Positions 1 to 6,089 of a DNA stretch of 13,599 nucleotides are shown in pieces. The notes beneath the pieces are model-generated. The model saw only the letters and a program-made list of their open reading frames with translations, did not search any database and was not told the DNA's origin. The stretch covers positions 1 to 13,599 of the forward strand of contig JAQBGG010000155.1 of assembly GCA_032122625.1 (NCBI GenBank), given 5' to 3'. A program made the translations under genes and the position numbers. Every line of letters begins with the position of its first letter. Within the stretch, counting starts at the first letter, position 1. The stretch is from CAXMST01 sp032122625 (GTDB taxonomy: Bacteria > Actinomycetota > Thermoleophilia > Solirubrobacterales > 70-9).

Positions 1-85
1 CAAAAGCTGCTTGCAGTCATTCGGCCAAACCGATCCCGGTAAGTGCGACACACGAGAAACGCCATGGTCAAGGAGCATTCTCACA

Positions 86-159
<74 letters not shown>

Positions 160-192
160 GAGTGCGGGCGTCAAGCCTGCCCGCGGCGGCGG

Positions 193-198
193 ATTGTA
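193..198 (-). promoter_or_regulatory. candidate -10 element of tRNA-Arg
   Basis: On the minus strand TACAAT, a near-perfect -10 hexamer, lies 33 nt upstream of the mature 5' end of tRNA-Arg. That would leave a short 5' leader for RNase P. I do not see a convincing -35 box 16-18 nt further upstream, so the call rests on the hexamer and its position. Confidence 0.4.
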
Positions 199-252
199 GA
201 GGGGCGTCGGTGGGCTGCTCGGCTGGACCCCGGCCGCGGGGGCAGGTGCGGT

Positions 253-276
253 TACTGGCTGACCGGCCAGTAGTGT
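253..276 (+). promoter_or_regulatory. palindrome overlapping a -10-like hexamer, upstream of the P450 gene
   Basis: Perfect 7-bp inverted arms TACTGGC (253-259) and GCCAGTA (266-272) flank a 6-bp centre, a 20-bp palindrome of the size TetR-type dimeric repressors bind. The hexamer TAGTGT (271-276) fits a TAnnnT -10 box and overlaps the right arm, so a bound protein would block the promoter. A second small inverted repeat, GGTGC-AG-GCACC (279-290), follows in the leader. The tRNA-Arg gene diverges from here. No regulator gene is in the window. A 7-bp inverted repeat alone is not statistically rare, so position carries most of the weight. Confidence 0.4.
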
Positions 277-311
277 TCGGTGCAGGCACCGCGATCAGCG
301 AGGAGAGACAG

Positions 312-1547
312 ATGGAGCAGACGACCCGCACAGGCAAGGAGTCCCTCGAGGAGCTCTCGGTAGCCGAAACCGCCCTCTGGGAGGACGGGCCTCCCAACGA
401 GGTGTTCAAGCGACTGCGCTCAGAGTGTCCGGTGCACTGGAGTGAGATGGACGAGTACCCGGACGAGGACGGGCTCTGGTCGATCACCAAGGCTGCCGAC
501 GCGAGCACCGTGAGCCTCGACTGGCAGACCTTCTCCTCCGAGCGCGGCGGCTGCACGGCGCTCACTCACGGGATCCCGCTGGAGTTGATGAACTCGATGT
601 TCATCGGCATGGACCCGCCCAAGCACGACCGGATCAAGCAGCTCTTCCAGCGCGGCTTCACTCCGAAGCGGATCGCCGAGCACGAGGAGCAGATCCGGGC
701 GATCACGGTCGGCGTGCTCGACTCAGTCGCGCCCCGTGGCAGCTGTGATCTGGTCACCGACGTCGCACAGCCTGTCGTATCGAGGGTGATCGGCAGCTTC
801 ATGGGCATCCCCGCCGACGACGACGAGGCCTGGGCGGCGCTGATGAACACCACCCTTGGCGCCGGAGATCCCGATCTGGGCCCCGGCGATGTCCACGAGG
901 TCGCCACTGCGGCGCTGGTCGAGGTCTTCGAGCGCTGCCAGGCGATGGTGGCTGAGCGCCGGGAGACCCCGACCGACGACCTGACCAGCGTCCTCGTCCA
1001 CTCCGAGATCGACGGCGAGAGGCTCACCGACCACGAGATCGTGATGGGGTTCTTCCTGCTCGTCGCGGCGGGCAACGACTCGACGAAGGCGACCTACACG
1101 AGCGCGATGCGGGCGTTGCTCGAGGATCGCGAGCAGATGCAGAAGCTGCTCGAGGACCGCTCGCTGATCCCCGCTGCCGTCGAAGAGGCGCTGCGGATGT
1201 TCCCCGCCTTCGCACATTTCCGTCGCACCGCCACCCGGGACACCGAGATCTCCGGCCAGCCGATCGCCGAGGGCGACAAGGTGGTGATGTGGTACGTCTC
1301 GACCAACCGCGACGAGGACGTCTATGAGAACCCCGACCACTTCGACGTGCTCCGCAACCCCGAGCATCAGGCCTTCGGGGCCGGCGGCCGCCACTTCTGT
1401 CTCGGTACTGCCTTGGCGCGACTGGAGCTGAACATCTTGCTCGAGGAGACGCTCGAGCGAATCCCCGCGATGGAGCTCGCGGGCGAGCCGCGCCCCGTCG
1501 TCTCCCCCTTCCTCAACCAGCTGAAGGCACTACCGGTCCGCTGGTAG
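312..1547 (+). CDS. cytochrome P450
   Basis: A soluble bacterial heme monooxygenase of 411 aa, the usual class I length. It would insert one oxygen atom into a substrate using electrons from a ferredoxin and reductase, neither of which is encoded nearby. Visible motifs are the I-helix oxygen-activation signature A253-G-N-D-S-T258, the K-helix ExxR (E292-A-L-R295), and the heme loop FGAGGRHFCLG with thiolate ligand C363. In that loop the Phe sits eight residues before the Cys, as I recall for actinobacterial CYP124/125/142-type enzymes that hydroxylate lipid and sterol side chains. Substrate is therefore unknown, but a hydrophobic one is plausible. The ATG at 312 is chosen because AGGAGA (301-306) sits 5 nt before it. 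The frame is open further upstream to 162, but that part lacks P450 sequence. It is the first gene of a likely four-gene transcript. Confidence 0.95.
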   Translation: MEQTTRTGKESLEELSVAETALWEDGPPNEVFKRLRSECPVHWSEMDEYPDEDGLWSITKAADASTVSLDWQTFSSERGGCTALTHGIPLELMNSMFIGMDPPKHDRIKQLFQRGFTPKRIAEHEEQIRAITVGVLDSVAPRGSCDLVTDVAQPVVSRVIGSFMGIPADDDEAWAALMNTTLGAGDPDLGPGDVHEVATAALVEVFERCQAMVAERRETPTDDLTSVLVHSEIDGERLTDHEIVMGFFLLVAAGNDSTKATYTSAMRALLEDREQMQKLLEDRSLIPAAVEEALRMFPAFAHFRRTATRDTEISGQPIAEGDKVVMWYVSTNRDEDVYENPDHFDVLRNPEHQAFGAGGRHFCLGTALARLELNILLEETLERIPAMELAGEPRPVVSPFLNQLKALPVRW

Positions 1548-1559
1548 CGATGGGCTTTC

Positions 1560-3272
1560 TTGGCGGATGAGCCCTCAGAGGGGACGGAACCGGCGAGCCG
1601 GCCTCCGAACCTGCTGCTGCTGATCACCGATCAGCAGCGGGCGCCGCAGCACTGGCCGACGACCCCCGGCTGGCTGCGCTCGCTGATGCCGGCCGACGAT
1701 GAGATCGCTCGCACCGGGCTGACCTTCAAGCAGGCCTTCTCCGCGACCGGGATGTGCTCCCCGAGCCGCGCGACTCTGCTGACCGGCACCTGGCCCGCCC
1801 GCCACGGCGTCACCCTGACGCTGACCGCCGCCGACCTGCGGCCCGACCCGGCCAACACGCCGGCCGTGCTCAGCTCGGTAGCTGGGATCCTGGCCCGCGG
1901 TACGGTGCCGCGAAGGCGGCTGCTGCGCTCCTTCGCTCGTGGCGCCGTCGGTCGCGACCCCGACGCCGGCAACGAGCCGGAGCTGCCCGACTCCCTCCCA
2001 ACCCTCGGTAACCAGTTGCGGGCGGCCGGCTACCACGTGGCGTACAAGGGCAAGTGGCACCTCACCTCGCCGCTCGGCGAAGAGTGGGGACCGGCGGATT
2101 CGGAGGCGCTGGAGCGCCGCTTCGGCTTCGCCGAATGGGAGCCGCCCGACGCCGGCGAGAATGCCAAGGCCGAGAACTTCGGCGGCGGCAACGCCGGTCA
2201 CTCGGGCGCCGGCTGGGACGAGGACTACACCCAGCAGGTCGAGCGGTGGCTCGGCAGGCAGGACCTGCCCGAGCCCTTCTGCCTGATCGCCTCGCTGGTC
2301 AACCCCCACGATGTGCTCGGCTATCCGAGCTCCTATCTGGAGGGTGGCTACCGGGCCGAGGAGTTCCGCGATCTCGGCATCGAACTGCCGCCGACGGTCA
2401 ACGAGGTGCTGACCAACAAGCCGGGCGTACAGGAGTTGATGCGGCTCGGGATGACGGCCTATCTGGGGCCGCTCCGCTCAGAGCAGGAGAAGCTCGACTA
2501 CGTCAACTTCTACGCCCACCTACACCGGGTCGTCGATCGGCAGATCGGCCGCGTGCTGAGCGCCCTCGGCGACGCCGACGACCCGGCCTCGCTGCGATCG
2601 CGGACGGTGATCATGCGCTGCGCCGACCACGGTGAGATGGGCCTCTCGCATGGTGGCCTTCGCCAGAAGGCGTTCAACGCATACGAGGAGACGATCCACG
2701 TGCCGCTGGTCGTCAGCAACCCGATCCTCTTCCCCGAGCGTCGCGAGACCGATGCGCTCGCCTCGCTGGCCGACCTGACCCCGACGATGCTCGAGTTGGC
2801 CGGCGCCGAGCCCGACGCCGGTATCCAGGGCCGCAGGCTGACGCCGGTGCTGGCCAAGCACGCCGCGCCGAGCGCCGAGGGGCTGCGGCGCAGCGGCGTT
2901 GCCCTCGGTCCGATCGCTGAACATCCCGAGCCGGCCGAAAGCGTCCAGGAGGCCGTCCACTTCACATACGACGACCACCAGGCCGGGACCGCGATGACGA
3001 ACGGGCCCGGCCAGCCGAATCGCGTCCGTGCGGTGCGCACCGCCTCAGCAACCTATGCCGAGTACCTCGATCCCGAGGGCAAGGCTGCGACCGAGTATGA
3101 GCTCTACGACCTCGACCGCGATCCCGACCAGGCAGACAACCTGCTCGATCACCGCAGTGGGATCGCACGCGCGGCGACCGACGCCAAGCTGATGACCGAC
3201 CTGCGAGGGCTGCTCGCCGAGCTCAGCGAGCAGCTCGGCACGGGTTTATCGTCCAGCGATCGGATTCCGTGA
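1560..3272 (+). CDS. sulfatase (arylsulfatase/choline-sulfatase type, formylglycine-dependent)
   Basis: An alkaline-phosphatase-superfamily type I sulfatase of 570 aa that would hydrolyse sulfate esters. The maturation and catalytic motif is C66-S-P-S-R70 followed by ATLLTG; C66 would be oxidised to formylglycine by a separate FGE, not present here. Other family marks are the metal-site strand LLLLITDQQR (D24), the KGKWHL motif (G164-K-W-H-L168), LVNPHD, and D356-H-G-E359 in DHGEMGLSHGG. No signal peptide is visible, so a cytoplasmic location is likely. About 50 residues between the catalytic helix and LPTLGNQLRAAGY look like a lineage-specific insert. The start is uncertain: TTG at 1560 is the first start codon after the P450 stop, which is in the same frame, and there is no clear Shine-Dalgarno. 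Translational coupling to the P450 is likely. The natural substrate cannot be told from sequence. Confidence 0.92.
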   Translation: MADEPSEGTEPASRPPNLLLLITDQQRAPQHWPTTPGWLRSLMPADDEIARTGLTFKQAFSATGMCSPSRATLLTGTWPARHGVTLTLTAADLRPDPANTPAVLSSVAGILARGTVPRRRLLRSFARGAVGRDPDAGNEPELPDSLPTLGNQLRAAGYHVAYKGKWHLTSPLGEEWGPADSEALERRFGFAEWEPPDAGENAKAENFGGGNAGHSGAGWDEDYTQQVERWLGRQDLPEPFCLIASLVNPHDVLGYPSSYLEGGYRAEEFRDLGIELPPTVNEVLTNKPGVQELMRLGMTAYLGPLRSEQEKLDYVNFYAHLHRVVDRQIGRVLSALGDADDPASLRSRTVIMRCADHGEMGLSHGGLRQKAFNAYEETIHVPLVVSNPILFPERRETDALASLADLTPTMLELAGAEPDAGIQGRRLTPVLAKHAAPSAEGLRRSGVALGPIAEHPEPAESVQEAVHFTYDDHQAGTAMTNGPGQPNRVRAVRTASATYAEYLDPEGKAATEYELYDLDRDPDQADNLLDHRSGIARAATDAKLMTDLRGLLAELSEQLGTGLSSSDRIP

Positions 3273-3351
3273 CCGCCTGAGAGCCGCGAGGGGGCCTGGC
3301 CGCGCCGGCGGTCTGCACATAGCCGACCCACGCTTCGACGACTGGGAGGTC

Positions 3352-3543
3352 GTGCGTGAGTTCGAGGATGTCGAGACCGGCCGCGCCTGGCTGCAGCAAC
3401 TCGAGGAGGCCGGGATCGAGGCGGTGATCAGCAGCGATCACCCGCCCGACCGATTCGGCCGCGGCGACATCTACCTGCAGGTGCGGCCGGACCTGTGGAG
3501 CGAGACCGAGGAGTTCCTCGCCAACCTCGACCTCGAGGGGTAG
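3352..3543 (+). CDS. small DUF2007-like protein (putative signal-transducing protein family)
   Basis: A 63-aa acidic protein with the pattern of DUF2007 domains (PF09413): a helix ETGRAWLQQLEEAGI, a strand EAVISSD, a polar loop, a strand DIYLQVRP and a final helix SETEEFLANL. Members of this family are small alpha/beta proteins of unknown biochemical role, so no function is assigned. It sits 79 bp after the sulfatase and 13 bp before the WS/DGAT gene, probably in the same transcript. GTG at 3352 is the only standard start in this frame. However, the codons just upstream read DDWEVV, which looks like the missing first strand, and GGGAGG (3344-3349) is only 2 nt from the GTG. The true start may therefore lie upstream at a non-standard codon (CTG 3313 or ATA 3319). 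Confidence 0.7.
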   Translation: MREFEDVETGRAWLQQLEEAGIEAVISSDHPPDRFGRGDIYLQVRPDLWSETEEFLANLDLEG

Positions 3544-3556
3544 GCTCGCTGCACCC

Positions 3557-4963
3557 GTGAGCCCTTCCGAGCCGCTCTCCCCGGCCGACATCTCCTCCCT
3601 GCACGCCGAGCAGGGCTCGATCCACGTGCATGTCGGCGGTACCGCCATATTCGACGGTAAGCCGCCCGGCTACGAGGAACTGCTGGCGCACGTCGATCAG
3701 CGGCTCAATTTGATTCCACGCTTCCGCCAGCGGGTCCGCCACGTGCCCGGGCAGGTTGCCCGCCCGGTCTGGGAGGACGATCCCGACTTCGACCTCCGCC
3801 GCCACGTCCGTCACTCATCCCTGCCGCAGCCCGGCAGCGATCAGCAGCTGCAGGAGCTGGTCGGCCGGATCATGTCCGAGCCGCTCGATCTCGAGCGCCC
3901 GCTCTGGCAGATCTACCTGATCGAGGGCCTCAACGGCAAGCGTTTCGCGGCGATCTCAAAGACCCACCACGCGCTCGTTGACGGCATCGCCGCGGTCGAT
4001 GTCGGCGCCGTCATCCTCGACCCCGACCCAAAGGGCACGGACCTCGGCCTGCCTAGTGAACCCTGGAAGCCGAACACCGCTCGCACCGACGAGATGATCC
4101 TCTCGCGGATGACAAATACCCGGCAGCGAGCCCTGGGAATCTGGCGTGAGGGGGCGAAGCGGGCTCTCTCTCCGGCTGCGGCGACGGTTGAAGCCGGTAA
4201 GACAGCCCGTGGCTTCCTCGAGCTGGCGCGGAACAGCGAGCCGGTCAGGCCCACCTTCCTGAACGAGGAGATCGGTCGCGATCGCCGTGTCGCCTTCGCC
4301 CAGACCCCCCTCGAGGCGGTCAAGGAGGCCGGCAAGCGCGGCGGCGGCACCGTCAACGACGTCGTCCTATCGGTCTCGACGGGGGCGCTGCGACGCTACT
4401 TCGAGCACCGCGGCGAGCGGATCCCGAGCGAGTTCGTCGCGCTCGTCCCGATGAGCATCCGCAAGCTCGAGGAGGAGGGCGAGCTGGGAAACCGTTTGAC
4501 GACGCTGCTGGTCCCCCTGCCCCTGAGCGAAACCGACCCGGCTCGCCGACTGCGGAAGCTGAACGAGACGACCACCAAGCTGAAGAACTCGGAGGGCGCC
4601 CGGGCGGCATCACTGATCATCGAGGCCGGCGGCTGGGTGCCTCCAACGGTCAACCGCGTACTCGGCCAGATGGGCAGCGCCCTCGGTCCGATGAACCGCG
4701 TGATGCCGCAGCGACTGCCGTGGAACCTGGCGATCTCGAACGTGCCGGGGCCACCGATGCCGGTCTACCTGCTCGGCCGCCGCCTCAACGCCATCTACCC
4801 CTTCGTGGCCCTCTCGCCACAGCGACGGGCACTCTCGATCGGAGTGATCAGCTACGACGCGAAGCTGATGTTCGGGCTGGTCGGCGACCGTGACCTCCTG
4901 CCCGACCTCGACCTGGTCTCCGGCTTCATCGACGAGGCGCTGGCCGAACAACTCAGCCGCTGA
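3557..4963 (+). CDS. WS/DGAT acyltransferase (wax ester synthase/diacylglycerol O-acyltransferase)
   Basis: A 468-aa bifunctional acyltransferase that transfers acyl groups from acyl-CoA to diacylglycerol or long-chain alcohols, making storage triacylglycerols or wax esters at the membrane or lipid-droplet surface. The catalytic HHxxxDG motif is complete (H137-H-A-L-V-D-G143). Other family landmarks in order are the N-terminal LSPADISSLHAEQ and HVGGTAIFDG segments, LERPLWQIYLIEGL, the mid-protein NDVVLSVSTGALRRYF, and the C-terminal SNVPGPP (N395 to P399). Length matches the family (about 450-480 aa). The start is GTG 13 bp after the preceding stop, with no strong Shine-Dalgarno. It is the last gene of the four-gene block, and its stop codon lies inside the 3' end of the oppositely oriented L,D-transpeptidase gene. 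Confidence 0.95.
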   Translation: MSPSEPLSPADISSLHAEQGSIHVHVGGTAIFDGKPPGYEELLAHVDQRLNLIPRFRQRVRHVPGQVARPVWEDDPDFDLRRHVRHSSLPQPGSDQQLQELVGRIMSEPLDLERPLWQIYLIEGLNGKRFAAISKTHHALVDGIAAVDVGAVILDPDPKGTDLGLPSEPWKPNTARTDEMILSRMTNTRQRALGIWREGAKRALSPAAATVEAGKTARGFLELARNSEPVRPTFLNEEIGRDRRVAFAQTPLEAVKEAGKRGGGTVNDVVLSVSTGALRRYFEHRGERIPSEFVALVPMSIRKLEEEGELGNRLTTLLVPLPLSETDPARRLRKLNETTTKLKNSEGARAASLIIEAGGWVPPTVNRVLGQMGSALGPMNRVMPQRLPWNLAISNVPGPPMPVYLLGRRLNAIYPFVALSPQRRALSIGVISYDAKLMFGLVGDRDLLPDLDLVSGFIDEALAEQLSR

Positions 4964-5822
4964 CGAACACCGGGGCACCCAGGGGGATCGTGCGGGTCAG
5001 CTTCTCGACGTCATCGTTCGTCGCTCGCAGACATCCTGTCGAGGAGGCGGAGCCGACCTGGCTGGTGGTTCCATGGATCGCCACGCGGTCACCGCCGATC
5101 CAGCCCTGCGGCAGGTCCGGCTGATGAGCCGTCAGGGCGATCGCGCAGCAGCCGTAGACCGGGTCGAGGCCACCTACGATCAGGTCCGTGACCCCGAAGC
5201 GCCCGGTCGGCGTGTCGGTGCCGGGGGCGCCGATCGTTACCGGGAACCGCTGCTCGACCTCTCCGTCGCGCTGAACCTCGACGATCCGCTCGGAGAGACT
5301 GGCGTGGATCGAGACCTCGGTCGTCTCGAACCGCAGACGCTTCGGATCGGCGCGAATCCAGAGATCGCGGTTGTCGGGGGAGATCGAACTGGCGACCCGG
5401 AGCCACGCGCCGCGACGGGCGATCACCGAGAAGACCGTCGCGGAGCCGAACTCCGTCTTCGGACCGACCCGATCGATCGCCTCGCGCCCCGGACGCTCGT
5501 GGATCTCGACCTTGGCGCCACGACGGACCCCGGCGAGACGGAAGCCGTCGCCCCGCCAGAGCCGTCCGGGCCGCTCATTCCCGAGCTTCTGCCCGGGCGC
5601 CTCGCCGACAGCGGGGGCCGGCTCCACTCCGAGTCCGAGCGGTCCGGGAGATGCGGCATCGACAATCTCCGGGGCGGCGCCGCCGCGCTCGGTTTCGCCG
5701 CCGACCGTGAAGAGGACGACCGCCACGGCGGCGGCAATCAGCAGGACAGAGAACAGCGCCCAGCCGGGCTGGTCGCTCAAGGGGCGCCAGGTGCCCGATC
5801 GGTTGGGCCTGCGGTTTCTCAC
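4953..5822 (-). CDS. L,D-transpeptidase with N-terminal membrane anchor
   Basis: A 289-aa envelope enzyme expected to form 3-3 cross-links in peptidoglycan or attach proteins to it. Residues 1-19 are basic and polar, residues 20-40 form one transmembrane helix (GWALFSVLLIAAAVAVVLFTV), and residues 41-80 are a Pro/Gly/Ala-rich linker. An SH3-like segment follows (about 93-160). The C-terminal YkuD domain runs from about 165 to the end, with catalytic H250 and the SxGCxR box S261-T-G-C264-L-R266. A further Cys pair lies at C225-C226. The start is GTG at 5822, chosen because the basic N-terminus and helix follow directly; no Shine-Dalgarno is evident. It lies 40 bp downstream of tRNA-Ser(GCT) on the same strand with no clear terminator between, so read-through transcription is possible. 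Its last 11 bp overlap the WS/DGAT gene tail to tail. Confidence 0.93.
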   Translation of the reverse strand: MRNRRPNRSGTWRPLSDQPGWALFSVLLIAAAVAVVLFTVGGETERGGAAPEIVDAASPGPLGLGVEPAPAVGEAPGQKLGNERPGRLWRGDGFRLAGVRRGAKVEIHERPGREAIDRVGPKTEFGSATVFSVIARRGAWLRVASSISPDNRDLWIRADPKRLRFETTEVSIHASLSERIVEVQRDGEVEQRFPVTIGAPGTDTPTGRFGVTDLIVGGLDPVYGCCAIALTAHQPDLPQGWIGGDRVAIHGTTSQVGSASSTGCLRATNDDVEKLTRTIPLGAPVFVSG

Positions 5823-5862
5823 GGCTGCTCAGTTCTATTGTCGCTGACGGCGGCCGGCGGAA

Positions 5863-5951
5863 CGGAGAGGGAGGGATTCGAACCCTCGAGAGAGCTTGCG
5901 CCCCCTACTCGCTTAGCAGGCGAGTGCCTTCAGCCACTCGGCCACCTCTCC
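5863..5951 (-). tRNA. tRNA-Ser(GCT)
   Basis: An 89-nt class II tRNA on the minus strand. Acceptor GGAGAGG (5951-5945) pairs with CCTCTCC (5870-5864), with discriminator G (5863). The D arm is GGCCGAGTGGCTGAAGGC. The anticodon stem CTCGC/GCGAG encloses CTGCTAA, giving anticodon GCT (reads AGU/AGC). A long variable arm, as expected for serine tRNAs, precedes the T arm with loop TTCGAAT. CCA is not encoded. The L,D-transpeptidase gene follows on the same strand. Confidence 0.97.
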
Positions 5952-5967
5952 GGGTCCTCCGCCCGGG

Positions 5968-5973
5968 AATCTA
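5968..5973 (-). promoter_or_regulatory. candidate -10 element of tRNA-Ser(GCT)
   Basis: On the minus strand TAGATT lies 16 nt upstream of the mature tRNA 5' end, a suitable distance for a short leader. A second hexamer, TAGAAT, occurs further upstream on the same strand (5998-6003). Neither has a clear -35 box. Confidence 0.35.
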
Positions 5974-6074
5974 TGTGACCGAGCGGAACGAGATGCGATT
6001 CTAGTGGCCGGTCGCCGAAGGTCTTGGGCGGACGACTGCGCCCTCTGGGGTCCGACCAGGGCGAAGGCATCGGG

Positions 6075-6080
6075 TACGCT
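6075..6080 (+). promoter_or_regulatory. candidate -10 element for a leaderless deaminase/aldolase transcript
   Basis: TACGCT (6075-6080), preceded by GGG, sits 9 nt before the GTG at 6090. That would put the transcription start at or just before the start codon. The identical GGGTACGCT string lies just before the lactone oxidase start on the other strand. No clear -35 box is seen. Confidence 0.4.
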
Positions 6081-6089
6081 CGCGCGGCT

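Noticed and set aside
1..30. CTGC-AA-GCAG hairpin followed by CTTTT on the minus strand, a possible tRNA-Arg terminator
   Set aside because: The stem is only 3-4 bp with a minimal loop, at the window edge, so a terminator cannot be supported.
162..311. N-terminal extension of the P450 frame to 162
   Set aside because: The extra 50 residues do not look like P450 sequence and overlap the promoter region; the ATG at 312 has a good Shine-Dalgarno.
4890..5978. Plus-strand open frame of 362 codons opposite the L,D-transpeptidase
   Set aside because: It runs through tRNA-Ser(GCT) and mirrors a gene with intact catalytic motifs; its composition is that of an antisense shadow.
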